Numbered from the stretch's first letter, positions 38,815 through 47,226 are shown. The stretch: DNA of 64,000 nt from Chitinophaga hostae (GCF_018224885.1 NZ_JAGTXB010000016.1:117990-181989), one strand, 5' to 3'. The notes: generated by a model from the sequence alone, not told the origin. Translations and numbers: made by a program.

Positions 38815-38848
38815 AAAAACGGCAGCAGGTTTGCTGCCGTTTTTTTTT
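38815..38848 (+). terminator. Strong rho-independent terminator after SusD
   Basis: A 13-base left arm (38815-38827) and a right arm beginning tgctgccgt (38832-38840) close a GGTT loop, and the transcript runs into eight further T residues. It ends the sigma/FecR/SusCD unit and isolates it from the regulon that follows. Confidence 0.9.
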
Positions 38849-38900
38849 ATGACAGGCGATCGGCTGATAACATACAAAACAAAAACCTACTGTTGTATTC

Positions 38901-38966
38901 CTGACAAAAGTCAGCACTATTACTAATGAATATCATGTTAATCACGAAAAGCGGCCGGTATCTTTG
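38901..38966 (+). promoter_or_regulatory. P1: FNR/CRP-like box and -7 promoter of pfkB
   Basis: The perfect 5-4-5 palindrome CTGAC-aaaa-GTCAG (38901-38914) is centred 51.5 bp upstream of the first base of TATCTTTG (38959-38966), a perfect -7 box. Transcription would begin near 38972. The same distance recurs at other promoters in the cluster, which is why I call both elements functional. Confidence 0.7.
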
Positions 38967-39004
38967 GTTTATTTCTAACTATCATGAAATTAAATTTAGC
39001 AGCT

Positions 39005-39955
39005 ATGTCCCGGATTGTCACTATTACATTGAATCCAGCAATAGACAAAAGCACTGCAGTACCGGTATTACTGCCAGAGCGAAAACTACAATGCAGCATA
39101 CCGGTCTTTGAACCCGGGGGAGGCGGTGTTAACGTGGCAAGGGCTATTGTAAAATTAGGTGGCAGTGCTAAGGCCGTTTATCTTGCAGGCGGCCATTCCG
39201 GTAAATTTTTTGATGCCCTGTTAAGTGCAGAACGGGTTCCGGCGTTATCCGTTCCCATTGCCGGACATACAAGAGAAAACCTTATTGTTACGGATACCAG
39301 CAACGATGCCCAGTATCGCCTTGACATGCCAGGTCCGGTAGTTGATACCCACGAATGGCAGCACTTACTGGAAGTCATCAGGGGAATCGATAATATAGAT
39401 TATCTTGTTGCCAGCGGTAGCCTGGCTCCTGGAATACCACCTGATATATTCGCTTCTTTCAGTGCTATTGCAGCTATTAAGGGGGCCCGGTTTATTGCAG
39501 ATACCTCCCGGGAAGCATTAAAACAGGTGTTACGGGAAGGGACTTACCTCATCAAGCCCAACGTGCGGGAACTGGCTGGCTTTGCCGGTGTAAATACACT
39601 GAATACGGAGGAAATTATAAATGTGTCAAAACAGATCATCAGCAAAAAGCGCTGTGAAGTGATAGTAGTGTCTATGGGGAAGACAGGTGCAATGTTAGTG
39701 ACAGCAGATCTTTCACTAAAGATCCCTGCACCGGGAGTCACAAGGGTAAGTACAGTTGGCGCTGGCGACAGCATGCTGGCCGGCATTGTTTACAGTTTAT
39801 CCATTGGTAAGGAAATACTGGAGGCTGTGCAATATGGAGTGGCCTGCGGTACCGCTGCTACATTGAACCCCGGTACCGCTTTGTGTAAAAAAGAAGATGT
39901 GCAGTTGCTTTTTGAGGAAGTCTGTAAAAAACAGTCCTTAACAGTTAGTCTTTAG
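39005..39955 (+). CDS. pfkB: 6-phosphofructokinase II (PfkB-type sugar kinase)
   Basis: The protein phosphorylates fructose 6-phosphate in glycolysis. It resembles the minor E. coli enzyme closely: FEPGGGGVNVARAIVKLGGS binds the sugar phosphate, and VGAGDSMLAG carries the catalytic aspartate. The end ACGTAATLNPGTALC is also shared. I chose the ATG at 39005, where the similarity begins; an ATG seven codons upstream (38984) is possible. It has its own activator-type promoter (P1), and the Nramp-like gene follows two bases later. Placement in a stress-protein regulon suggests raised glycolytic flux when respiration is limited, which is inference. Confidence 0.9.
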   Translation: MSRIVTITLNPAIDKSTAVPVLLPERKLQCSIPVFEPGGGGVNVARAIVKLGGSAKAVYLAGGHSGKFFDALLSAERVPALSVPIAGHTRENLIVTDTSNDAQYRLDMPGPVVDTHEWQHLLEVIRGIDNIDYLVASGSLAPGIPPDIFASFSAIAAIKGARFIADTSREALKQVLREGTYLIKPNVRELAGFAGVNTLNTEEIINVSKQIISKKRCEVIVVSMGKTGAMLVTADLSLKIPAPGVTRVSTVGAGDSMLAGIVYSLSIGKEILEAVQYGVACGTAATLNPGTALCKKEDVQLLFEEVCKKQSLTVSL

Positions 39956-39957
39956 GA

Positions 39958-41205
39958 ATGAAAGTAACCAGTATCAGAAAAGTAATTAAAATTTTGGGGC
40001 CCGGACTTATTACCGGCGCCAGTGATGATGACCCCTCCGGTATTGCTACCTATTCTCAGGCCGGCGCTCAATTCGGGCTTGCTACGTTATGGACCGCATT
40101 AATCACTTTTCCGTTGATGGCGGCAATACAGGGAATGTGTGCCAGAATAGGGCTCGTAACATCCCAGGGGCTGGCTGCAACGCTCCGGCAGCATTATCCG
40201 AGATCATTTCTGTACGTGATGTTGTTTTTAAGTTTTCCCGCTATAACGCTGAATATAGGCGCTGATATCCAGGGAATGGGAGCCGTTTGTCATATGATAT
40301 TCCCTGCTGTTTCCGTGTCCGTTTTCTGCATTATTATCACGTTTCTGCTGATAGTCGTCATTATCCGGTATCCTTATCAGAAAATTGCCGCCATTTTAAA
40401 ATGGCTTTGTGCTTCCCTGTTACTATATATCATTGTTCCCTTTTTAGTGGAGCAGCATTGGGGACTGGTTGCCAGAAACACCTTCATTCCGGTTATCCAT
40501 TTCGATAAGGCGTTTGCATCAATTATCGTGGCTATCCTTGGAACCACGATTTCTCCATATCTTTTTTACTGGCAAGCCACGATGGAGGCGGAAGACAGGA
40601 TACATCACCACATTATCGTGGTAGATAAAAAAATACTGAATAGCATGAAAGTAGATGTAAACACTGGTATGCTATTTTCCAATATTGTCATGTTTTTTAT
40701 TATTCTCGCCACCGGTACTGTACTCTACCCGGCGGGTATCAGGCAGATTGACACCGTAGATCAGGCTGCCAAAGCGTTGGAACCACTGGCAGGCAAACTG
40801 ACCTACCTGATCTTCGCCACCGGTGTACTTGGCACTGGTTTGCTGGCGATCCCGGTGCTGACAGGAGCACAATCATATATGTTAGCGGAAACATTGGGAT
40901 GGACAGAAGGTTTGGATAAGAAATTCTCCCAGGCAAAGCCTTTCTATATTTCTATTATCATTTCCCTGCTGGTAGGTTTACTGTTGCAATTTTCAGGAAT
41001 CAGCCCACTGAAAGCATTACTATATACCGCGATTTTATATGGCGTAACAGCTCCCGTGCTAATAGCAGTTATTTTACACATCGGCAACAACAAAGAGATC
41101 ATGAAAACAAATACCAATTCGTGGTTTTCTAATCTTTTGGGCATTTTAACGCTGATAATCATGACCACAGCGGCTGTGGCACTGATCTGGTTCCAGCTGA
41201 ATTAG
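39958..41205 (+). CDS. Nramp-related (SLC11) membrane transporter with atypical metal site
   Basis: About eleven hydrophobic helices in 415 residues and the opening ILGPGLITGASDDDPSGIA identify the Nramp/SLC11 fold. The helix-1 motif, normally DPGN, reads DPSG (residues 25-28). The helix-6 motif, normally MPH, reads TISPY (197-201), so the methionine that binds transition metals is replaced by Ser199. Canonical manganese uptake is therefore doubtful; Nramp-related magnesium transporters also lack that methionine. The gene starts two bases after pfkB, so the two are cotranscribed. I cannot name the substrate. Confidence 0.8.
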   Translation: MKVTSIRKVIKILGPGLITGASDDDPSGIATYSQAGAQFGLATLWTALITFPLMAAIQGMCARIGLVTSQGLAATLRQHYPRSFLYVMLFLSFPAITLNIGADIQGMGAVCHMIFPAVSVSVFCIIITFLLIVVIIRYPYQKIAAILKWLCASLLLYIIVPFLVEQHWGLVARNTFIPVIHFDKAFASIIVAILGTTISPYLFYWQATMEAEDRIHHHIIVVDKKILNSMKVDVNTGMLFSNIVMFFIILATGTVLYPAGIRQIDTVDQAAKALEPLAGKLTYLIFATGVLGTGLLAIPVLTGAQSYMLAETLGWTEGLDKKFSQAKPFYISIIISLLVGLLLQFSGISPLKALLYTAILYGVTAPVLIAVILHIGNNKEIMKTNTNSWFSNLLGILTLIIMTTAAVALIWFQLN

Positions 41206-41216
41206 CTCATGCTGAT

Positions 41217-41705
41217 TTAAGAAAGATGGCGTGAGATAAAGGGAAGCGGATGCGCTGAGAGGTAGCTTGTTTTAAAAAGCAATATAATAGCAGCTGTTGC
41301 CAGCAACAACGTGGATGGAAAAGCTGAGCCGGCACCGAGTGGGGCTATTGCTACCAGGAAAACCGCGGCAGCAATTAACCCCAACCTCAGCACCGTGCCT
41401 CTGGCAGCAATGAAAATTCCTGTTACCAGCTGACATATTGAAATAGACACGACAATAGCAGTAATGTTGTCACGGAACGCACCATAAATAAATTGCTCGT
41501 AAGCAGGGGAAGCAGTCATCCTACCGTATACCATGAACAGCTCCGGTTCCCGGATTGCCATAAAAGCATTAAAAAAAGCAGCCCCGATGAAAATTACGGA
41601 TAACAAAAACCGCGCAACAGCAGGCCGGAAAATAGCCGCTATCAAAACTGCCAAACTAACTCCATTTGCCACCAGGTAAGTAAGGGAGAAAATATTTGCG
41701 TGCAT
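41217..41705 (-). CDS. Small four-helix membrane protein, unknown function
   Basis: The ATG at 41705 (MHANIFSLTYLVANGVSLAV) starts directly in the first hydrophobic helix; an ATG at 41738 would add eleven residues. About four helices make up almost all of the 162 residues. I see no family motif. The gene is transcribed away from the first stress-protein gene, and its upstream region carries an FNR/CRP-like box at the conserved distance (P2), so it appears to belong to the same regulon. It converges with the Nramp-like gene eleven bases away. Confidence 0.65.
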   Translation of the reverse strand: MHANIFSLTYLVANGVSLAVLIAAIFRPAVARFLLSVIFIGAAFFNAFMAIREPELFMVYGRMTASPAYEQFIYGAFRDNITAIVVSISICQLVTGIFIAARGTVLRLGLIAAAVFLVAIAPLGAGSAFPSTLLLATAAIILLFKTSYLSAHPLPFISRHLS

Positions 41706-41754
41706 GATATTAAGTTTAAAGTAATCAAACAGAATCAATTTCCTTATTCAATAA

Positions 41755-41820
41755 TAAAATTAGTTGAGCGCTGACTTTAAACTAATGACACCGGTCATCT
41801 CTGTTCTTGATTCAGATCAT
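41755..41820 (-). promoter_or_regulatory. P2: FNR/CRP-like box and -7 promoter of the small membrane protein
   Basis: TTGAT-tcag-ATCAT (41807-41820) differs from the classical FNR box TTGAT-N4-ATCAA at one base. On the minus strand its centre is 51.5 bp upstream of the first base of TAATTTTA (41762 down to 41755), one mismatch from TAnnTTTG. Confidence 0.6.
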
Positions 41821-41830
41821 ACCTATGACA

Positions 41831-41896
41831 CTGACGATAATCAGGGTTTATGCTAATATGGATCATATGTCATTTTCCCAACCGGATTTAATTTTG
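41831..41896 (+). promoter_or_regulatory. P3: FNR/CRP-like box and -7 promoter of the first USP gene
   Basis: CTGAC-gata-ATCAG (41831-41844) is centred 51.5 bp upstream of TAATTTTG (41889-41896), a perfect -7 box. Transcription would start near 41902, just ahead of the ATG at 41910. The box of the divergent promoter P2 is centred 24 bp further upstream. Confidence 0.7.
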
Positions 41897-41909
41897 AGTA
41901 AAATGATCC

Positions 41910-42761
41910 ATGATGCAAAAGATTATAGCCATATTGGATGGCCTTCGATTTTCAGAGAGCACGCTTCATTACGCTATACTAATAGCGCAGCGCCAAAATG
42001 CGCACCTAACCGGAGTTTTTTGCAACGATTTCACATATAATAGTTTTAACCTATACGAGTTACTAAAAGCGGGAACTGACCAGGCAGTGATCAGGCAGCT
42101 TGAAGCCGCTGATGAAGTAAAGCGAGAAGTATCTGCCGCCACATTTGAAGCTAGCTGCCAAAAAGCAGGGATCGCTTACAGTGTTCATCGCAATACAAAT
42201 ATTTCCCTCCAGGTTGCACTGGAAGAAAGCATTTATGCAGATTTGCTGATTATAGATGCGCGCGAAACATTTGTGCATGATAAAATAAGCCCTCCCACCC
42301 GTTACATCCGGGACCTGCTGGCAGATGTACAGTGCCCGGTACTCATAGTACCAGGTCAGGTTTGGGTGCCTTCCGCCTTCAATAATATCACTAATATCGT
42401 ATTGTTATATGATGGAGAACCATCTTCCGTTTATGCTATAAAAATGTACAGCTATCTGCTGCCCTTCCTGCAAACTCTCCCAACAACCGTACTATCAGTT
42501 AATGCTGAAGGTAATCATCTGGTGAATAAACACCTGGTAAAGGATTTCATTGAAAAACATTTCCCCGATGCGGTATATAAAGTAATGGAAGGGGTACCGG
42601 AAAAGGAAATTCTGAATTATATGATTCATCAGCAAAAAGGAACTGTTGCGGTGCTTGGGGCATATAGGCGAAGCACCGTTTCCCGATGGTTCAGGGAAAG
42701 CATGGCTGATGTATTGATGCAGGAGCTATCCTTTCCATTGTTTATCGCTCATAATAAATAA
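41910..42761 (+). CDS. Universal stress protein, tandem USP domains (first of three)
   Basis: At 283 residues the protein holds two USP domains of about 140 each. The first begins MMQKIIAILDGLRFSESTLH and the second begins NITNIVLLYDGEPSSVYAIK. The USP nucleotide motif GxxG-x9-G(S/T) is degraded in the last domain (LGAYRRSTVSRWF), so ATP binding is doubtful. USP proteins help cells survive starvation and low oxygen by unclear mechanisms. Two adjacent ATGs (41910 and 41913) are equally possible. Promoter P3 places it in the palindrome-controlled regulon. Confidence 0.9.
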   Translation: MMQKIIAILDGLRFSESTLHYAILIAQRQNAHLTGVFCNDFTYNSFNLYELLKAGTDQAVIRQLEAADEVKREVSAATFEASCQKAGIAYSVHRNTNISLQVALEESIYADLLIIDARETFVHDKISPPTRYIRDLLADVQCPVLIVPGQVWVPSAFNNITNIVLLYDGEPSSVYAIKMYSYLLPFLQTLPTTVLSVNAEGNHLVNKHLVKDFIEKHFPDAVYKVMEGVPEKEILNYMIHQQKGTVAVLGAYRRSTVSRWFRESMADVLMQELSFPLFIAHNK

Positions 42762-42766
42762 TAACC

Positions 42767-42832
42767 ATGACCGTAAACAATCAAAATCCTGATCATAGTC
42801 ATGTTCTGTTGCCTCATTTGCTGATACCTTAG
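42767..42832 (+). promoter_or_regulatory. P4: double FNR/CRP-like boxes and -7 promoter of the 42857 gene
   Basis: A well-formed box, CTGAT-cata-GTCAT (42789-42802), is centred 29.5 bp upstream of TACCTTAG (42825-42832, one mismatch to TAnnTTTG). A degenerate box, ATGAC-cgta-AACAA (42767-42780), is centred at the standard 51.5 bp. The two centres are 22 bp apart, about two helical turns, so both would face the same side of the DNA. Confidence 0.5.
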
Positions 42833-42856
42833 TTCGATTTAACATTAAATAAAAAG

Positions 42857-43234
42857 ATGATGCAAGATAATTTGAACGGCCATTTACCACAACATGAATC
42901 CTGGAAGTATATTCTGAAGGTAATAGAAGATGAAACCATTTTTTTCAAAACAAAACTGGCTCATATTCTTTCAAATGATTTTGAAAAAAGTTATTTGCAC
43001 CATCTGGAAATTTTCCAGCATAGATTCCTTAAAATGGATGAACAGGTAGCGCTGCTCCGACATGAAGTAAGAGAGCTTGAAGAAGTTCTGCAAAAAAATA
43101 ATTTGGCAGCCATCCATCCGGAGAGTATTGCCCTGTTGGAAAAAACGATGGGAGCAAAGATTGACGGATTGCGGCAAAGCTTTGATACTGTTGCCGCTGA
43201 TTTCAGAATATATTTACGTCAGCCTTTCTCCTGA
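42857..43234 (+). CDS. Small helical (coiled-coil) protein, unknown function
   Basis: The 125-residue protein is almost wholly helical and charged, with a heptad-like stretch LLRHEVRELEEVLQKN around residues 74-90. It has no signal peptide and no cysteine. I do not recognise a family. The gene has its own promoter P4 with two activator boxes, lies just after the first stress-protein gene, and converges with the receiver-Crp regulator gene, the stop codons being two bases apart. A regulatory or chaperone-like role in the stress regulon is possible but unproven. Confidence 0.7.
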   Translation: MMQDNLNGHLPQHESWKYILKVIEDETIFFKTKLAHILSNDFEKSYLHHLEIFQHRFLKMDEQVALLRHEVRELEEVLQKNNLAAIHPESIALLEKTMGAKIDGLRQSFDTVAADFRIYLRQPFS

Positions 43235-43236
43235 AA

Positions 43237-44295
43237 CTAAGACAACATATTGGCTAATTTTTTCTCATCGAGAATGATGACAATGCCGTCCTTTATATCA
43301 ATCAGTTTTTCGTCACGGAAGTCGCTTAAAGTCCGGATAAGCGACTCCGTGGCAGTACCTGCAATATTAGCCAGGTTTTCGCGGCTGATCTTTATAACGA
43401 ATGGAGGCTCGTTCTGAGGATTATATTTTTTATGAAGATTTAACAACGCTTCGGCTACTTTCTTTCTGAGGGAATTATATGCCAGCCCAAGCAACTGCTG
43501 TTCCCTGGAAGCCACATTTTTAGCCAGCATCCGGATAAACTGCAACGCCACTTCATAATTGTTATGAAGCAGCTCTTCAAAATCTGCCAGGGGAATAACA
43601 GCAATTTCAGTTTCTTCCATCGCCACCGCCGTGTCTTTATAAACAGATCCTTCCAATAACGCAGTATACCCCAAAAAATCCCCGTCGCTATATAGCTCTG
43701 TTACCAATTCTTTACCCAGATCATTGCTTTTGGAGGTCTTTACTTTTCCTTTTAGAACAAAAAACAATCTCGAAGGATGGTTTCCTTCCGCATAAATAGT
43801 TTGCTTTTTTTTGTATTTGTCAATATTCCGTCCTTCGGCGAGCGCTTTAAGGGATTCTTTCCCGGTTGCTTCATACATTAGCTTGTTTAGCCCCTGCAAG
43901 TTGGGTGTGTATTGTTGTTTTTTGATAGCGGCTTTTTTTAACCTGCTTGATATCGCATCCCACAACTCCGTTCCGGTAAAAGGCTTGGTAATATAATCAT
44001 CAGCTCCCATGCCCATCCCTTTTCTGAAATCGGCCCTTTCCGTTTTCGCTGTCAGAAAAATAAACGGGGTATCCTTTACTTCTTCATGCTGCTGCATAAG
44101 ATGCAAAACGCCAAATCCATCCAGTACAGGCATCATGATATCGCAAACTACCAGGTCAGGATGATGCTGAAGGATCATTTCCACCCCTGTTTTTCCATTG
44201 TCGGCTGTAAGCACGCTGTATCCGGCTATGGCTAAGATGTCTACAGTATTCTCACGTAGCTCTTCGTTATCTTCAATCAACAGTATTTTTTTCAT
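43237..44295 (-). CDS. Response regulator fused to a Crp/Fnr transcription factor
   Basis: Residues 1-120 are a receiver domain with phosphoacceptor Asp52 (VVCDIMMPVLDGFG) and the lysine of YITKPF. A cyclic-nucleotide-binding-type beta-barrel follows (about 170-280, with FFVLKGKVKTSK and GDFLGYTALL), then a Crp-type winged helix (about 285-350). The recognition helix ATESLIRTL keeps the Glu and Arg that read GA in TGA half-sites of FNR-like boxes. There is no cysteine cluster, so it is not an iron-sulfur FNR. The ATG at 44295 lies one base after the kinase stop, so kinase and regulator form a pair. It is the best candidate to bind the boxes of this cluster. Confidence 0.9.
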   Translation of the reverse strand: MKKILLIEDNEELRENTVDILAIAGYSVLTADNGKTGVEMILQHHPDLVVCDIMMPVLDGFGVLHLMQQHEEVKDTPFIFLTAKTERADFRKGMGMGADDYITKPFTGTELWDAISSRLKKAAIKKQQYTPNLQGLNKLMYEATGKESLKALAEGRNIDKYKKKQTIYAEGNHPSRLFFVLKGKVKTSKSNDLGKELVTELYSDGDFLGYTALLEGSVYKDTAVAMEETEIAVIPLADFEELLHNNYEVALQFIRMLAKNVASREQQLLGLAYNSLRKKVAEALLNLHKKYNPQNEPPFVIKISRENLANIAGTATESLIRTLSDFRDEKLIDIKDGIVIILDEKKLANMLS

Positions 44296-44296
44296 A

Positions 44297-45883
44297 TTAA
44301 TAGGGGGAGTTTTCTTTATCAATGGGGAAAACAATCGTGAAAGTAGTACCAATATTCAATTCACTACTACATAAAATATTACCATTCATCATCTCACTGT
44401 ATTTATGAACAATATGTAATCCTAAACCGGTTCCCTGAATGTTAGTGACATTACTCCCACGATAGAAACGCTCAAAGAGATGTTGCTGATCTTCTTCTGA
44501 CATACCAATTCCATTGTCTTTAACAAGAAGTGTAAACTTATCTTCGTCTTTGATGGTTTCGATTTCTATTACGCTGCTGGTCTTTGAAAATTTTATTGCA
44601 TTCCCCAACAGATTCATCACAATGTGCTTTATCAGCGAAGGGTCCAGAACCATTTTTTTTCCACCAATATGTTTGTACTGTATTACCTGGTTGTCTTTGA
44701 TGATACCCTGCATTTCCTGTATAATGGTATTAAAATGCTCCTCGATGTCAAATTCAACGCTTCGCACTTGTACTTTACCCTCTTCAATTTTACCAACAGA
44801 AAGAAAATCATTCAACGTATCCGTTAACAGGCTGACATTGTTAACAATTCTTTGGATGTGTTTATTACGAATTGGTTGATCCTGATCCGTGTCATAATGT
44901 TTTACCAGGAATGCAGAGGAAAGAATTGTACTTAATGGCGTGCGGAATTCGTGGGAAGCCATCGAAACAAAACGTGATTTAAGGTCACCCAGCTCTTTTT
45001 CTTTTCCCAATGCAATAGTTAGCTCTTCTTTGGATGCCTCCAGCTCTTCCAGCGCCCGACGAAGTTTTATGGTACGGTCCTCTACCATATCTTCCAGTTC
45101 GCTATAAAGCTTTTCTACCCGTTCCTCCGCTTTTTTACGTTCAGTAATATTACTGATGTAGGCGATTACAAAATTGCCTTCCTCATTAGCGTAATGACTA
45201 AGACTGATCTCTACCGGAAATTCCGTTCCATCATTACGAACTGCATACAGATCAAGGCCAATCCCCATTGGCCTGCTCTGCGGATCGGCATTATATCTTT
45301 CCCTGTGGCCTACATGACGATGGTGAACACGTTGAGGGATGAGAATTTCTACTTTTTTGCGCAATAAACCTTCCCGCTTATATCCAAACTGTTGCAGCGC
45401 AAAATCATTAATGAGTACAATTTCTCCTTCTTTATTCGCCACCAATATTCCAATGCTTGCATAATCAAATAAAGCACCAAAACGTTCCAGTTCTTTGTTG
45501 AGTTGCTGCTTATAACGCCTGTCTGCTAAAATATCGGTAATCCTGAAAAAACAGTAATCCTTATGATCATGTTTAAGGAAAATTTCTTCGTATACGCCCC
45601 GGAAAGTTTCGCCCTTGATGTTTCTAAACTCCCGTTCCGCAATCAGGTTATCTGCGGCCGCCTGCGTCATTCCCGATGCAATGCCCAACTTGTCCTGATC
45701 CATCACCAGTTCCAGTGCCGCATAATCCTCTGTTCCCAACATCTGCGTACCTGTCTCGTTGATATAAATCAATTTACCATTTTTGAGATCTCTTACAGCA
45801 ACAAGCCCGGGAACGCGTTCCAGTATTGCTGCAAATATGCTCAGTTGAAAGTTTGTGTCCAGATCACCAATTGATAAACTCAT
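44297..45883 (-). CDS. PAS-domain sensor histidine kinase
   Basis: The ATG at 45883 lies outside the upstream LOG gene; a longer frame from 46018 would overlap it. Two PAS domains (about 20-130 and 145-260, the second with FGALFDYASIGILVANKEGE) lead through a coiled coil to HisKA (MASHEFRTPLSTILSSAFL, His at about 315) and HATPase_c (NLLGNAIKFSK, DNGIGMSEED, GTGLGLHIVHK). No membrane helix is seen, so the kinase should be cytoplasmic and sense an internal cue such as redox state or oxygen through its PAS domains. It is coupled to the receiver-Crp regulator one base downstream. Confidence 0.92.
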   Translation of the reverse strand: MSLSIGDLDTNFQLSIFAAILERVPGLVAVRDLKNGKLIYINETGTQMLGTEDYAALELVMDQDKLGIASGMTQAAADNLIAEREFRNIKGETFRGVYEEIFLKHDHKDYCFFRITDILADRRYKQQLNKELERFGALFDYASIGILVANKEGEIVLINDFALQQFGYKREGLLRKKVEILIPQRVHHRHVGHRERYNADPQSRPMGIGLDLYAVRNDGTEFPVEISLSHYANEEGNFVIAYISNITERKKAEERVEKLYSELEDMVEDRTIKLRRALEELEASKEELTIALGKEKELGDLKSRFVSMASHEFRTPLSTILSSAFLVKHYDTDQDQPIRNKHIQRIVNNVSLLTDTLNDFLSVGKIEEGKVQVRSVEFDIEEHFNTIIQEMQGIIKDNQVIQYKHIGGKKMVLDPSLIKHIVMNLLGNAIKFSKTSSVIEIETIKDEDKFTLLVKDNGIGMSEEDQQHLFERFYRGSNVTNIQGTGLGLHIVHKYSEMMNGNILCSSELNIGTTFTIVFPIDKENSPY

Positions 45884-45920
45884 AATATCTGTCAGTAAGG
45901 TTGTATGATTTTTAAATCTC

Positions 45921-46685
45921 CTATTCTCCCAAAAGCACCAGTCGGCGGAATTCCTGCTTCCGCTTTGCGTGGTATTGTTCAACAGCATATTTTTGAAAGT
46001 GTTCCATCGCTTCTTCAACGGAATCTGTTAACAGTATATACTGCATATCACTTGGAGATATCATATAATTTTCAATCATTTTGTGAAATAGTGGCATCAA
46101 CGGCTCCCAATAGCCCCGGTTCATCAACACCAGCGGAAAGTTAAGAATTTTATGAGTTTGTATCAAAGTGAGCGCCTCGGAAAACTCATCCAGGGTTCCG
46201 ATCCCACCAGGCAATATCATAAATCCATACGAATATTTGAACATAAGCACTTTACGTACAAAAAAATATTTACAATTAAATTGCAGGTCAAGATACCTGT
46301 TAGCGGCTTGCTCCCTGGGCAAACTAATATTACATCCCACTGATTTCCCCCCTGCTTCTTTCGCTCCCCTGTTAGCAGCTTCCATAATCCCGGGACCACC
46401 ACCGGTCATAACTGTAAAACCAAGTTTCGCAATACCTGCCCCTGTTTTTCGTGCTAATTCATAATACTCGAATCCCGGATTTACCCTTGCTGATCCAAAT
46501 ACCGCGATACAAGGCCCGGCAAAATGCAATATCCTGAATCCACGGATAAATTCAAACAGCACTTTCAATGAAAAGAAAAACTCCTTTGTCCTGGACCGGG
46601 GTCCTTCCATGAAATATTTTTCTTCGTGTCCCGGCAATCGCGGAATGGCAGCGAAACGCTGTTTGTCCGTATTATCAATGTCCAT
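45921..46685 (-). CDS. LOG family protein (TIGR00730-type nucleotide phosphoribohydrolase)
   Basis: The hallmark PGGIGTLDEFSEAL (PGGxGTxxE) and the preceding VMTGGGPGIMEAANRGAKEA identify the LOG family, earlier called lysine decarboxylase-like. Characterised members release ribose 5-phosphate from nucleotide monophosphates. At 254 residues the protein has about 50 extra N-terminal residues compared with the shortest members. It lies 37 bp upstream of the kinase and is probably cotranscribed with the kinase and regulator. I found no conserved box-to-promoter arrangement for it. Confidence 0.85.
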   Translation of the reverse strand: MDIDNTDKQRFAAIPRLPGHEEKYFMEGPRSRTKEFFFSLKVLFEFIRGFRILHFAGPCIAVFGSARVNPGFEYYELARKTGAGIAKLGFTVMTGGGPGIMEAANRGAKEAGGKSVGCNISLPREQAANRYLDLQFNCKYFFVRKVLMFKYSYGFMILPGGIGTLDEFSEALTLIQTHKILNFPLVLMNRGYWEPLMPLFHKMIENYMISPSDMQYILLTDSVEEAMEHFQKYAVEQYHAKRKQEFRRLVLLGE

Positions 46686-46733
46686 AAGTTAAATATTAAG
46701 AAATCAATTTCCAATTATCTTTTCTCCGGGATT

Positions 46734-46799
46734 ATGACCGCTATCATATCACCGCGTGATTATGCTCATTTTCCGGTATCCGGAACAACGCTATACTTG
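46734..46799 (+). promoter_or_regulatory. P5: FNR/CRP-like box and -7 promoter of the 46822 gene
   Basis: ATGAC-cgct-ATCAT (46734-46747) is centred 51.5 bp upstream of TATACTTG (46792-46799, one mismatch to TAnnTTTG). Transcription would begin near 46805, ahead of the ATG at 46822. A second palindrome, ATCAC-cgc-GTGAT (46748-46760), lies beside it with a different spacer. Confidence 0.6.
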
Positions 46800-46821
46800 T
46801 ATTTGAATAAAATCTTTTTTT

Positions 46822-47226
46822 ATGCAGATATATATTAGCGAAGAAGCTGTAGTAGCGGATATACAGGACAGGTTCCAAACCTTATATCCGTACCTGAAAC
46901 TGGAGTTCTTCAGGAAGCCACATACGAAAGGTGAATGCTCCTCCGGGGAAGAAAAAATATCACCGGAAACACCCATAGAAAAAATACGCATAAAACATAC
47001 CTTCGGCTGGATCGACATCAGTTACTACCGGACCGCCGCCGCAGTGGAACATGATTTCAGTTACATCTTCGGGTTGAGCACACAAATACTCCGCAAAGCA
47101 GGAACATTATGGCTGGAAACCACCAGCACAGATAGCTGGACCCTCGAAGAGCTGAATAATGCAGGCAGACCGGCAAAGAGCCATACATTCCAATTACCGG
47201 AGCAGCCGGACAATGATGGTGAATAA
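46822..47226 (+). CDS. Conserved-looking small protein, unknown function
   Basis: The 134-residue soluble protein starts MQIYISEEAVVADIQDRFQ and contains KIRIKHTFGWIDISYYRT in its middle. Predicted helix-strand alternation suggests a compact alpha/beta fold. I do not recognise a family. It lies divergent from the LOG-kinase-regulator operon and carries promoter P5 with the activator box at the standard distance, so it should respond to the same signal as the stress-protein genes. Confidence 0.7.
   Translation: MQIYISEEAVVADIQDRFQTLYPYLKLEFFRKPHTKGECSSGEEKISPETPIEKIRIKHTFGWIDISYYRTAAAVEHDFSYIFGLSTQILRKAGTLWLETTSTDSWTLEELNNAGRPAKSHTFQLPEQPDNDGE

Noticed and set aside
46748..46760. Palindrome ATCAC-cgc-GTGAT as a control site for the LOG-kinase-regulator operon
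   Set aside because: Its spacer is three, not four, bases, and no TAnnTTTG-like box lies at the conserved distance on the minus strand.
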